NCBI GenBank assembly: GCA_007844125.1
Contig: CM017567.1
Coordinates: forward strand, 48,505,235-48,569,234
From: Sinonovacula constricta
Taxonomy: Eukaryota > Mollusca > Bivalvia > Cardiida > Solecurtidae
Length of the DNA stretch: 64,000 nt
Reading direction: 5' to 3'
The notes below the pieces were generated by a model, which saw only the letters and a list, made by a program, of their open reading frames with translations, was not told where the DNA came from and ran no database searches. Positions 46,801 through 57,085 of this stretch are shown one piece after another; within the stretch, counting starts at the first letter, position 1; each line of letters opens with the position of its first letter. The position numbers and the translations under genes are program-made.

Positions 46801-49800
46801 AAACCAGCATGACATTTAACAGGTTGCCAGTGAACAGTAGGAAATTCACGAATTTTTTGCTAAAAGTTTAAAAGTGAAAATACAACCTCTTTTATTATTT
46901 CATTGACAAAACCTGATAAAATTAATTATTTTGTAAAATTTGCAGGATGATGACTTACCAAAAAGGGAACGCTCACGATTTTGTCCATTGAGGGATGAAA
47001 GGAGTGCCGAGGAAATCACAGAAGAAGACCTTGACCTTGTTGCTGTATCTTGTAGTGAGAAAACCTACGATAGTATCCACGTAAGTCCGCTACTGTTGTA
47101 GCAAGTCATGAACCTTTGACATTACATACATACATACATAGTAAATCCGTTTATTCTTCATTAAGTCATGGATGAGCACCCTATTCCAGGGGGCGCCCTT
47201 GTCGTAGTGGTAGAGTCGCCGATTTGTTACTCCGCGGACTGCTTAGCCTCTCATTGTGTTGGTTCGAGTCCCAAAGGACTTAATGTGGGAAGGTCTTCCA
47301 GATGACTTGCGGTACTCCTTTGGTTCTTTCAAGACATTTGTCTGGCATCTTCCTCCACCAAAAAACTGGACGTCGGTATAATGATCATAAGTGGTTGCTG
47401 CAATGTATTTCAGAAACAAAACAAAACTTTAAAAAAATAAAAAAAGCACCCTATTCTAAATACTTTTAACACTTTGGACCTCTAAGCTGCTCATTTTTGG
47501 AGTTTGACAATGTTTTCAGCAGCATCCAGCTATTTTTCCTAATGAAGATTAATATCTGGATAGAACGCTAGTGCAATGCAGGTCAGCTGGAAGACCTTGC
47601 ATATAGTCCTTCACACCAAGTAGGAAAAAGCTATAACTCTGGCCTGACCAGTTTTTTGCCCCTCTTTTATTGACTTGTTTGTCTGTAGTTAACCTGGATT
47701 ATGGGCGTAGCTTATGACAGAACAATTCTTACTGTATATGAAATGTACAATTATCCACTTAAACAATTAAAGAATCTGACTAAAAAGATTTATTGCATGT
47801 TTTCCCAACGTCAAATTAAATTATTAGTGCCTAAAGTATAGGCATATTGTAGAAAAGAACAATTCCTCTTGTATATGAATTTTAAAATTATTCACTTAAA
47901 GAATGAATAAATCCGACTGTAAAAAGATTTATTGCATGTTTTCCATTGATCACATTTAATAATAAGTGAATAAAGTAAAGATATTTGGTTTAAAATTCAG
48001 ACTTATTCAAACTTATCAGTGGTTTACCTACATTTTGTATGCAAGTAACGCCTCTTTTTTTCCAGCAGAATTCTTTAAAAAAATCTGGTTGATTGATATT
48101 GATGTGTAGTTTTGCATACTACAAATTACGATGTGATTACTTAGATTTTCATTCAGCATATATTGCATTTTGTTTAATTTTTATGGTAATTCTTGTGCAT
48201 TATCATTTCTCAGAGGATATTTTCATAGGTAAATCATATTTTTATACACTTCTGGCTTGACCTTTCGGGCATACATTGATCTGCCAGATCATAGATACTC
48301 TTGTTCTATGTGTGTATACATGTCTTTATGCACGCATAAAATGTTTAACAAAAAATGATTAACTCATGTCACTTCCTTTGTTTTTCTTCTCCAGGGAAGC
48401 TCATGCCATCAGTGTCACCAGAAAACACGGGACATGAAGACAATATGCCGTTCTGGTTACTGTCTGGGTGTAAGAGGACAGGTAATTCTCAGTCCCTTTG
48501 GATTAACAGAATAAATCTGCTAATTATGTCCCTTAGTTCTCAACGAGGTCAGTGGACGTGTTTCCAAAAAATTATTCATCAGCCAGTCATTGCTTGGGTT
48601 TAATTACCTGTAAGGGCAAGAATTTCCTTCTAGGGAGGTTTTCTAGCTGACTTGTGGTGTGCAGGTGGGTAAGACTTTTTCTTAAAAATTTGTCGAGGGT
48701 ATTCCTCCACCAGTAATAGGGGTGCCTGTGGCGTAGCGGAAGAGGTGCTGACTCCTAACTTTTCTGACTGTTTAGCCTGTTACTGTATGGGATCAAATCC
48801 TTTTGTGGTGAAGTACTAAATGTGAGAAGGTCTTCCAGCTGACCTGTGGTGTACTTTTGTTTCTTTTCAGACAATCAGCAAAGTAGCTGGACATCGTTAT
48901 TATGATCGCAGTTGGTCTTAACAATGTATTTAAAAAAAATATCAATTATTGCTGGAAGATAATATGTCAAGAATAATGTCATTGCTATGTAATTAAAACA
49001 CAAGCCAAACCTGTACTGTGGGTACACAATTTAATTCTTTAAAGTCTCCTATGAATACCCCATCAAAGGTTTTCCAGGGGTGGGTAAGAGATATGAGGGG
49101 ACATCTCGCTTCCATTCGCTTTTTGCTATACTCCTTTTGGGCTGGTATTTGGTATATAGATCGAACTATTAAGAACCCTTCAGACTGAAACATGCACATA
49201 TAATCAAACTTTGTAGAAAAAGTTAAGGAATGGTCAAAGTGGGCTATGATGAAAACAACAAATATAGAAAAAAAAGTATAAATAAGAATAATTATTCAAT
49301 AGAGTACATGTATATGAAAACACCTACTTACATGGCAGATAAATTGTATTTCTTCAATTTTAAAAAATGGAATTACATCCCTTGTCTAGAACACAAGGAT
49401 TAAGATAATAAGGCTCGACGTAGTGTCATAACTTGTGTTCATAGAATGAACATACCTGCTTTATATTTTTTGCACAGACCATTTGTTTTATCGACTGCCC
49501 ACTTCCTGGGTAGCGTCAGTACTCAGATAGTAACAGCCTTCCGCAGTGCAAGCAAAATGTCTTGCCCAACGACTCACTTTGGGCTGGAGGTTCAAATTTG
49601 TGAAACTGGAACTGGTAGCGCAATCGGTAGAGCGTCGGCTCCAGGTACGGGAGGCCCCGGGTTCGATCCCGGGCCGCAGCATACCAAAGTCGTTAAAAAT
49701 GGTAGTGGTATAGCTCCCTTGCTAACGCTCAAGCAAATATAAGGGCAGTCCCACGACTGGTTGGTCCGGTGTCAGGATAATGTGACTGGGTGTGGTATCA

Positions 49801-52800
49801 TGCCAGGTGTTTACGACATGCTATACACAGTGAAGGCAGCACTATATCTGCTTCAAGTGGACACCGTCTCCAGATAACTGAAATACTGTTGGTGGGATGA
49901 TAAACCCAATAAACAAACAAACAAACTTGTGAATGCTTGGATACAAAGCAGGTTTTTTTATTAGAAAATGGAAACATAAGATTTTGTTCATAGTATCCTA
50001 TTACACATGTTTGTCAGGTTATTTTACAATTTTATGCAGTGATTTCAGTAAGCAGTCTGTTACTAATAACAATACCTTAACACTTTGAGCCACTTACCTT
50101 TATATATGCATGATAAGTAAAAATGAATGATTTCCCTACAGTTCTGTGGACCATGTCTCAGGAATCGCTATGGGGAGGATGCCAAGGAAGCCTTGAAAAA
50201 CCCAGTAAGTATAGCACATCTTCGAATAAAAATTGCAATGGTTTAGTAGCTTGGAGACAAAATTGTCAACTTAAAACAGATTATTTAATTGGAATTCAAA
50301 CTTTACAACAGTGAATAAATATATAAAGTATTTTTAAATCCGTATTCAAATACCTGTATAGTAATCTAATATTCATATCTCTTATCTTTATTATGTTTCT
50401 TAGGCCCATATTAACAAACCATTCTTTAGTAATGAAATGCTTTAGTGGTGGACTTTTATTCACAAGATCTCCAAACTAAATTAAGATCTGGAATTTTTCA
50501 CCACACTTTGGCTGTGCCACTTAATCGTGCTGAGCACATCTGATGAAAACAACATCAAAAACTACTGGTATTTTATTGGTATGAAAATGACAACTTAAGT
50601 TCAAGTTATGACTCGGGCTGAAGAATGGTTTGTGATTATGGGAATGGGCCATTAATGAATCTGTAGTGTATCATAAATAGATAATTATGGCATGTTAATG
50701 TTAATTAGAATACATTTTGACAGTGCTGCAGCATAACAAAGTCTTAAAAAAGAGTTTATAGCTCAGTATAGCTCATACAAGGGGGATGATTGCAACTTGT
50801 CAACCCAGTCCATGACTAGGTGTGGTATCATGCTATCTGTTTATAGAAAACTATTCACAGTGGTGAAGGCGGCCGCAATAGCTCAACTGGTAGAACGTCA
50901 TCTTGCTGATCAGGAGCTCGCGGGTTAAACCCCGGCTGGGTCAAACCAAAGACTTTATAAAGTTTGTAGTAGTGGCTTCCCTCCTAATGCTCGGCGCTAA
51001 GGGGACATTATTTAGCCTGACTCGTCGGTGTCAGTATAATGGACCAGCCGGGTTCATTCCCTGGGCACCTCATATGTGTCCCTGTGCTATAATGTTAGAA
51101 ATGTCACTGCACAGTATAAAAATAATAAACTGTTATTTTGAATATTAAAAAATAAGTTGACTTTCCCAACCCATGGTAATGCAAGAATGACCTTTTATTT
51201 TGTGGTTTGTAGAACTGGAAATGTCCCCCTTGTCGTGGAATCTGCAACTGCAGTTTTTGCCGAAAAAAGCAGGGAAAGGCCTGCACTGGTATCCTCATTC
51301 ACTTAGCCAGAGAGCGAGGCTTCAGCAATGTCAATGAGTATCTGCAGAGGTAAGGCCTTCATCTAACAATAAAAATATCTGTATATGCGGTACCATGCAA
51401 CTGGGTTGCCGAGCAATCAGACATGATAACTAGCCGTAATGTGTTTGTGTGCTAGTCGAGGTATAAGCTTTATGTCAGGAACATCTTCCTGTTGCCATGC
51501 TGATATTTGTGTTAAGTTTGTGGCCCTCTAGTAAAATTTTTCTGACCTCAGACCTATTTCTGGGTTAACGACATGTATGGCATGTGAGGAGTACCTCAAA
51601 TTGAAATCACTACTGCAGCCAGAATCTATGCTCTGACAGGGTGAGGGATTATAAGTTGTCAATTCTTCCCACTTCACAAAGAGAACCCCTATGTGTTTGG
51701 TACCATTATTGATGGTACAACAGTTTGGTAATATCTTACAGCATGTTTTTAGGATTTTACCAGACAGTCTGGTATGGAGATCAGTTTTGGTCTGAAGTGG
51801 CAAGTCCCACAATTTTAAATGTCCATGGCATTTTAGTAGATTTGAAATGGCAACCAGCTGCTCTGCAGTGTGCCAGTGTTTCCACCCAGGAGTCTTCCAC
51901 CACCAAAATAGCTGGACAATGCTATAATTATTATAACTGGTTGCTGCAATGCATTTCAAAAACAGAAATATGCACTTATCACTTCTTTAATTGATGTAGT
52001 TTTTTTATACTCTGTTACAAAAAATGTAAAAAAATGACATGAAAAACAGTTTTTTGGTTCATCACATACATGTGAACTCCCCCTTTTGGAGGGAGACTCC
52101 CATTTTTAAGGTTCAAAATTATTTGAAAATGAGGGGTGTTTTACAGATTTAAAAAAATCTCCCTACTTGGAAACAAATATCTTCCTTCTTTGTTTATATG
52201 AAAATAACAAATCTCCCACTTTGCAAGAGAAAATCTCCCACTTTGGCCCCAGATAAAGTTCACATGTATGTCATCAGATAGCAATCATCAATGTATTTTA
52301 TGGTTGTGTTGGGAGTATTTTTTTACCATTTGTAACCAAATGAAGCATCTTTTATGAATGACCATTCAAACATGGAACCACCCTGGTGGCACACAAATCT
52401 TTACCCCTGTTTGAGTGGGATGTACAAAAACATAAGGTAGATCTTCATCTCAGACATGCATATGAAGTCTTCCTATTCCATTTATTATTATAATAGTGTA
52501 ATAATTTTATATGTTAAAATAGCTTGTTGTTGCTTTAAGAAACAAAAATGCATCCTGGCAATATATTTACAAAAGTAACAAACATATAAATATTGCTGAT
52601 GTTTCTATTTTTAGCCTAAAGAAAAAGGTTGATGAGTATGAGATGGAAGAGGAAGAGGGGAATATGGAAGAGCAAGATGCAAAGACAGAAGATGAAGATG
52701 ATATGACAGAAGAGCAAAAGGAGGAGATGGCAGAAGAAATTGAGAGGACAAAGGAGGAAGATGAGAAGACAGATGAGCAAGGGGAGGAGGTAGAAAAGCA

Positions 52801-53320
52801 AGATCACGAAAAGATAAAAGATCAAGACAATGAGAAGATTAAATTACAAGATGAGGACATGGAAGAACAAGATGAGGAGATGACAGAAGAGCAACATGAA
52901 AAGGCCAATAAGCAAGACAAGGGGACAAGAGATGAAGAAGAGATGACAGAAAAACATCACACGAAGATAGATGAGGAGGCGACAGAACAGCAACATGAAA
53001 AGGCAAATGAGCCAGACCAAGAAGGAAGACAGCAAGACAAGGCAACAGAAAAGCAAGATGCGATGATCAAAGATCAAGACGAGGAGACAGAATTGCAAGA
53101 TAAGGAGATTTCTGAAGAACAAGATGAGAAGACAGAAGAGCAAGACGAGGAGACAGAATTGCAAGATAAGGAGATGACAGAAGAACAAGATGAGACAACA
53201 GAAAAGCTAGATAAGAGGACAGAAGAGCAAGACGAATTGATAGGAAAACAGGATGAAAAGAAAGAAGAGGAACACGAGATGACAGAAGTGCAAGACAAGT
53301 TGTCAGAAGAACAACATTAG
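40826..53320 (+). CDS. CDCA7: CDCA7, zinc-finger partner of the HELLS remodeller (10 coding exons)
   Basis: CDCA7 recruits and activates the SNF2 remodeller HELLS and supports maintenance of DNA methylation in vertebrates; mutation causes ICF syndrome. Exons: 40826-40834, 41870-41929, 42730-42792, 44189-44365, 45796-45852, 46946-47080, 48395-48481, 50142-50204, 51213-51349 and 52615-53320. All have GT-AG sites and matching phases, giving 497 residues. An N-terminal helix ([19 protein letters not shown]) resembles the HELLS-binding leucine-rich helix. Then come a basic Arg/Ser-rich part, [11 protein letters not shown], and the zf-4CXXC_R1 domain at about 171-243. Human CDCA7 ends soon after that domain; here a 230-residue acidic tail follows. 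CDCA7L is the alternative name for the same ancestral gene. Confidence 0.93.
41340..41575 (+). mobile_element. SINE family 3 copy, head diverged
   Basis: ACTCCTCTGACTGCCTGGGTTCGAGTCTCG is read in parts (ACTCCTCTGACTGCC, GGGTTCGAGTCTCG) as the box B region. Then GGAAGGTCTTCCAGCTGACA, TGATCCTATAAAAATCATAA and ACGTATTTCAAAAAC follow. It is in CDCA7 intron 1. Confidence 0.7.
41680..41832 (+). mobile_element. SINE family 1 fragment
   Basis: AGCAAATATAAGGGTACATG, GACTGGGTGTGGTATCATGC, GGTGTTCATGACATGC and GATTGTTGGTGG follow the 3' half of family 1 in plus orientation. Confidence 0.65.
43480..43527. mobile_element. Right-end fragment of the 15-bp TIR element
   Basis: GGAGAGTCTTCCTCC and a terminal AGTTCACATGTATGT are all that remain of a third copy. 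Confidence 0.5.
43835..44068 (+). mobile_element. SINE family 3, full-length copy
   Basis: The tRNA-like head starts GGGCCCATGGCGTAGTGG, with box A TGGCGTAGTGG, then box B GGTTCGAGGTCC. The body has AAGGTCTTCCAGCTGACTTG and ends CAATGTATTTCAAAAAAC with an A/C-rich tail. It is in CDCA7 intron 3. Confidence 0.8.
45408..45725 (+). mobile_element. SINE family 1, full-length copy
   Basis: The head reads CTGGTAGCGCAATTGGTAGA with box B GGTTCGAACCACG. The body has GACTGGGTGTGGATCC, GAAGGCAGCACTATATCTGC and CTGTTGGTGGGACGATAAAC. It lies just before CDCA7 exon 5. Confidence 0.82.
46278..46395 (+). mobile_element. SINE family 1 tail fragment, diverged
   Basis: CTGGCATTCATGG, GAAGGCAACACTATATCTGC and TTCATGTGG show the SINE 3' part; the end is degraded. 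Confidence 0.5.
46605..46800 (+). mobile_element. SINE family 1 copy, head lost and core deleted
   Basis: CAAGTCAAAGTCTTTAAATA, GGCCCGGTGTCAGGATGTGA, TGGTATCATGCCAGGTGTTC and CTGTTGGTGGTACGATAAAC are seen. The part with GAAGGCAGCACT is missing. Confidence 0.65.
47190..47440 (+). mobile_element. SINE family 3, full-length copy
   Basis: The head is GGCGCCCTTGTCGTAGTGG with box B GGTTCGAGTCCC. The body has GGAAGGTCTTCCAGATGACT and the tail CAATGTATTTCAGAAACAAA. It is in CDCA7 intron 6. Confidence 0.8.
47525..47640 (-). mobile_element. SINE family 3 fragment, antisense to CDCA7
   Basis: CAGGTCAGCTGGAAGACCTT and GTCCTTCACACC are family 3 body words in minus orientation. It is the only SINE piece I found running against CDCA7. 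Confidence 0.45.
47720..47985. repeat. Two tandem copies of a roughly 130-bp segment
   Basis: AGAACAATTC, TGTATATGAA and AAAAGATTTATTGCATGTTT recur at 130-bp offset (about 47722 and 47854). It is an old local duplication in CDCA7 intron 6. Confidence 0.6.
48395..51349 (+). CDS. CDCA7: CDCA7 exons 7-9: zf-4CXXC_R1 domain
   Basis: Exons 48395-48481, 50142-50204 and 51213-51349 code residues 168 to 262. Cysteines: 171, 174, 185, 190, 198, 201, 221, 224, 228, 230, 233 and 241. Key strings are [39 protein letters not shown] and [10 protein letters not shown], all close to the human domain as I recall it. The LRNRYG and CRGICNC strings, where human ICF substitutions cluster, are unchanged. In the family this domain contacts hemimethylated CpG in nucleosomal DNA. 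Confidence 0.93.
48640..48942 (+). mobile_element. SINE family 3: fragment plus a full-length copy
   Basis: 48640-48715 has TTTTCTAGCTGACTTGTGG and TATTCCTCCACCA. A complete copy starts at 48719 with GGGGTGCCTGTGGCGTAGCG and ends CAATGTATTTAAAAAAAA. The head of the second copy is diverged but the AGAAGGTCTTCCAGCTGACC body is clear. Confidence 0.7.
49608..49926 (+). mobile_element. SINE family 1, full-length and well-preserved copy
   Basis: Box A TAGCGCAATCGG and box B GGTTCGATCCC are intact. Then come ACTGGTTGGTCCGGTGTCAG, GCCAGGTGTTTACGACATGC and the tail CCCAATAAACAAACAAAC. It serves as my reference for the family. Confidence 0.88.
50403..50650. mobile_element. Tourist-like MITE, copy 3 (diverged)
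   Basis: The left end GGCCCATATTAACAAACC and right end AATGGGCC match the family ends. TTA is present on both sides, with one extra base on the right. The interior has diverged from the other two copies. It lies in the CDCA7 intron between exons 8 and 9. Confidence 0.6.
50735..50864 (+). mobile_element. SINE family 1 fragment
   Basis: GCATAACAAAGTCTTAAAAA, CCATGACTAGGTGTGGTATC and CACAGTGGTGAAGGC are from family 1. The 3' end is cut by the family 2 SINE that follows, so family 2 inserted into family 1 here. Confidence 0.6.
50865..51120 (+). mobile_element. SINE family 2 copy nested in family 1
   Basis: The head is GGCCGCAATAGCTCAACTGG and the box B region GCGGGTTAAACCCC (mutated). The body has CTGACTCGTCGGTGTCAG, ATAATGGACCAGCCGG and GAAATGTCACTGCACAGTAT. 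Confidence 0.78.
51840..51967 (+). mobile_element. SINE family 3, 3' part
   Basis: GTGTGCCAGTGTTTCCACCC, GTCTTCCACCACCAAAATAG and GGTTGCTGCAATGCATTTC are the family 3 tail in plus orientation. Confidence 0.6.
52064..52271. mobile_element. Short element with 15-bp perfect TIRs, copy 2
   Basis: The ends and interior are the same as 32230-32436. CATC lies directly outside both ends (52060-52063 and 52272-52275), or TCATC if the last T is shared, which fits a target duplication. It sits in the last CDCA7 intron. Confidence 0.75.
52615..53320 (+). CDS. CDCA7: CDCA7 last exon: acidic heptad-repeat tail
   Basis: The exon starts by completing the Ser codon of [13 protein letters not shown], which still aligns with the human C-terminus, then runs on for about 220 residues rich in Glu, Asp, Gln and Lys. 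The later part is a 7-residue (21-bp) repeat on the theme TEEQDEK. No hydrophobic heptad positions are seen, so a coiled coil is unlikely; a charged disordered tail or single helix is more plausible. After the TAG at 53318 the same frame keeps coding the repeat, with one TAA at 53330-53332, until TGA at 53465-53467. Confidence 0.85.
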
Positions 53321-54235
53321 TTGACAGAATAACAAGATGAGAAAACAGAAGAACAAGACAAGAAAACAGGAGAACAAATTGAGGTGAAGATAAAAAATCA
53401 AGATAAGGAGACGAAGAGAAGACAGAACTGCATGATGAAAAGAATGGAACAGATTTATCTCAAATGAAGTGATATGCTACCTGGCTTAAGAGCTAAGGTT
53501 AAGATATATATAAACTATCGATACTCATGGTGGATCAGTTAGAGTTGCTGACTTGTAACTGTTAATTTGAACCTTAAGTCAGGAGGTTCAAATTCCCCCG
53601 ACTGTAATATTCTTAACAGGTCGGAATCATCCATTAATTCAAAATTACTTTCGGACATACTGTGATCAAACTGTGTTTCTGTCCTTTTCCCAGCTAATTT
53701 CCCAGCAGTCGTGAAGACAATGGAAATGATCTGCTGTTCTAAACGTTCTCGAAACAGCTTGCGGTTGCATCGTGTCTATTTTTAGACCGGTCATTTTCAT
53801 CATCTGATTTATATATGCGATCCAAAAAGGCGCTTAATTAGTTAGCTTAAACCGTCGAGAACAAGATACAGTCTTGATATCACAAATCTCCACTGACTGG
53901 CAAAAATAATAAAATGGTAACTAATATGACAAACATTGCATTAAACCTGTACATCCGAATGCACTTAATTATACAAGATATGATTAAATGTGCCTGTTGT
54001 AGACGGAACTATCATAAATGGCTTTAAAATAGACGCATTTATAAACCTTGTACTCACTATGTATCAAACTAACCCACAACACAATACAGTTTTAAAAGAG
54101 TAGTGTCCCTTTAAAAGCAAAGCTGATCCTCATTTTTTTTGTTGTCCATGTATGTCTATCCATGAGTAGTTATATTTTCAGAAGTATATATTTCCTTAAA
54201 CGTTAAATTTTAATTGTTATTAAAATTGGAATAAA
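53321..54235 (+). terminator. Probable CDCA7 3'UTR with polyadenylation signal
   Basis: The first part (to 53467) is decayed coding repeat. The rest has no frame or repeat that I recognise. The first clear AATAAA hexamer on the plus strand is at 54230-54235. The true 3' end is not known. Confidence 0.4.
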
Positions 54236-54291
54236 AAGATTGTTTTCTTTCATATTGTAAGTTCTTTCCTTGCTGTTTTACCTTCACCTGA

Positions 54292-54550
54292 ACTTTTGGC
54301 GGCTTGCGGATCGGAAGTTCGCGGGTTCAAACCCCGGCCGGGTCAAACCAAAGACTTTAAAATTTGCAGTAGTGGCTTCACTCCTAACGCTCATGGCTAA
54401 GAGGACAGCATTACGCCTGACTCGTCGGTGTCAGTATAATGGACCGACCGGGTTCAGTCCTTTGGCACCTCATAAGTGCCCCTGTGCTATAATCATAGAA
54501 ATGTCGCTGCACAGTATCGGCAAAAAATGCCAGCAAATCCCATCCCATCC
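54292..54550 (+). mobile_element. SINE family 2 copy, head truncated
   Basis: It starts inside the head at GGCGGCTTGCGGATCGG, has box B GGTTCAAACCC and the full body through GAAATGTCGCTGCACAGTAT and AAATGCCAGCAAATCCCATC. It lies downstream of CDCA7. Confidence 0.78.
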
Positions 54551-55600
54551 CTGTTGTGATTGTCACACATCTCTTAAAACGACATCTCGAAAACCGCTGG
54601 CCCAAATTCATTCAAAGCTTCAGCAGGCAGGGGAAACAGAAAAAAAATCCAATTTTGATCTATGGCCGCCATTTTAAATGTATGGTTATATAGGAAAATC
54701 TTGTCAAAAAGTACGCTACAAGAGCTATAGCCTTGATATTTGGTTTACATGTTCCTTGGGTGGCATTGTATAAAGAGTGTTCAAAGAAATTTGATCCGCC
54801 AAAACATGGCCGCTAGGGGCGTGGCCATATTTTAAACTTTTATAATAATCTTTTCAGAAATCATTCGACCGAGAGCCTTGATTTTTGTTTGTGCGTGTTC
54901 CCTAGTTGCCGCTGTATTTAAATTAAAAGAAAAAACATGGTCACCACTTGGGGCCTATATATAGATACAGATAGATATATCTATCGCTCTCTCTTTCTAC
55001 ATGTATGTATATAACTGCAAGAGTGTTTGAGTGGCCTTGGCATTAAGATTGTTTAAAGAAATTTTATCTGGCAAAAAAAAACTTGGCTGCCATTTCCTCA
55101 ACATGGCTGTATTAGAAAAAATGAACCAGTTTTCCAAATGTTGTTAGTGTACATATATTACAATTACTCTGATCTCTTCATATATCCCTATTACAATGTA
55201 TCTGTCTGTCAAAACAATGGTTTCAAAAGCAGTTATACAATTCATTTAAAGAATACATTTTTACCAACAGCTTAGGTAACTGATTATAAGAGACCTCACA
55301 ACTATCAATGAAAACAATAGGACCTAGATTATACAATAAGTTTATAATTTTTTTAAAGAGATAAATATAACCGTGTATGTTAATGTGTGCATGCATATAG
55401 GTCCAGATTATGATGTAAATGTATAAAAAATAATTCGGTACATCCAATGACATTCTGTGATAAAAATAAGTGATCACAGTATAAGAATGATGGAAGCAAC
55501 TTTCTAAAGAATGCACTAGAAGAGTAGAATTGAGCTTGTACTTTGATAATACCCCGTATAATCCGTTATTTAATTATTTCCAAAAAAAATGCGCACATTC
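54551..55600. other. Unassigned sequence
   Basis: No gene is visible. Repeated phrases such as ATGGCCGCCATTTT, ATGGCCGCTAGGGGCG and TTGGCTGCCATTTCC about 100-250 bp apart suggest an old tandem or dispersed repeat between 54660 and 55110. A short GATA/TCTA tract is at 54960-55000. Confidence 0.4.
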
Positions 55601-55611
55601 AACAGAGGTCG

Positions 55612-56012
55612 TGTCCAATCGGAACTCCTCGGGTAATTCCGTCCTCGGGACACCATCCCTCGGATTGATTTGGTGCAATGATACTTAATGAAATCACGAT
55701 CGTTTTGTTCGCCGGAAGTCGGAAGAATGTGCCTAAAATGTAGTTTGCTGAAAATATGAACAATGGCGTCGTTTGACAGGTGCATGTCTGCTGCGGTGGG
55801 TAAATAAAACCTGGATGATTTAAAATTGAAGCCGCCACAGATTGAAGTTTTACAAGCTTCATACTTTAGTGAGCCGTCATCCGAGCTGCCATGTTTGTTT
55901 TGACGTCTGTCACAAAAGCAGTCCCATTTATTGAAATGGCCGAGGTGATCCGACTACCTACATACATCCGAGAGATGATTCGTGAAATATCCGAGGTGTT
56001 CCGATTGAGGTC
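55612..56012. mobile_element. Possible MITE with CAATCGGAAC-type inverted ends
   Basis: CAATCGGAACTCCTCGG stands near the left edge and its near inverse CCGAGGTGTTCCGATTG near the right edge, with GAGGTCGTGT on the outer sides. The spacing is about 400 bp. No target duplication is certain. Confidence 0.4.
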
Positions 56013-56523
56013 GTGTCATTCAGCTGACACTGACCTCTAACCTTACGGACCCATCTCAGCAAATTTTTGCTTCATACGCGGTTGTAAACTTTAAGAAAAA
56101 AACACGTCTGTTGTCATTAATAATTTACAATATATTGTTTCATTTTCATAGAAATAACGTTCAATTCACGTGTTCTTGGTAAAATAAAAGCTTAAAAATA
56201 TATATAGCACTTTTCCTTTTTGTTTTTTTTAGTTTCATTTCAATATGCGTTATTTTTTGTTTTCTAATTTAATTTTGATTTCAATACGTGTGGATGAATA
56301 CACTAAACACAGACATTTTAAACACACTTGGACATCAGAAGGTTCCTACCTTTAAAATATGTTTAAGAAGGCTCGTCAATATGGAACGATGACAGTACGA
56401 TCTAAATTCTAACTCGCCGGTCTTTCATCTTTATCTACCGTGACCATATCTAACATTGCGACCGCGATATAACACAAGTAAATACGGATATCACGTGACC
56501 TGTGTAATGCATGGGTGCAAGTT

Positions 56524-56541
56524 TTCCGGCATATGCCGGAA
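56524..56541. repeat. Perfect 18-bp palindrome
   Basis: TTCCGGCATATGCCGGAA is its own inverse complement. It sits next to CATGGGTGCAAGT (about 56510), whose inverse ACTTGCACCCATG occurs at about 57667, on the other side of the zinc-finger fragment. Confidence 0.75.
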
Positions 56542-57085
56542 CTTCCGGTTTTTCCAGGACGCCAAGGACCATTTTCCCAAATCGTGCAAATCTGTTGAGA
56601 TTTTCAGAGTGGGGTAGGGGGGTACTCCTACTCCTGCTCTGAAATTAAGTTCGTTTCGATTTCAACCACGTAAACAATCTCATTGTCTATTTTAAGAATT
56701 CATTAGCATGTGCTTGTTTTCGACCTTTTCACGGACTTTACCGTGTGATGTACGATGCAACTTCGGACAACTGACACTTATATGTCACAAAAATAACGAT
56801 TCGTTAATGAGCTTGCCGGACTAGACCGGCCAGTGCCGAAAATTACCAAATACGGCTATTTGACCTTCACAAACTTAAGGATTGGCTGCCTTATTACAGC
56901 AACCCAATGAAAAAGCGCGTTCTGAAATGCGGTTGGCGCGATAAATGTGTTGATTGTAAGAGCAAATTTGATTCGCTGTCTTATTATAACCGTCCAATGA
57001 AATAAGCGCTATCAGACGAATTATCATACATGGAGGACGTAAACAACATTGATATTAATAGAGATAGAAAACAAAATATTGGAAC

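Noticed and set aside
49608..49685. Functional tRNA genes at SINE heads (also 38355-38430, 43835-43920, 45408-45480, 50865-50945)
   Set aside because: Box A and box B are present, but the sequence continues into SINE bodies that recur many times, and acceptor stems do not close well.
52616..53298. Minus-strand Leu/Phe/Cys-rich frames opposite the CDCA7 tail
   Set aside because: Antisense shadow of the acidic repeat; the sense frame continues a known domain through a proper splice site.
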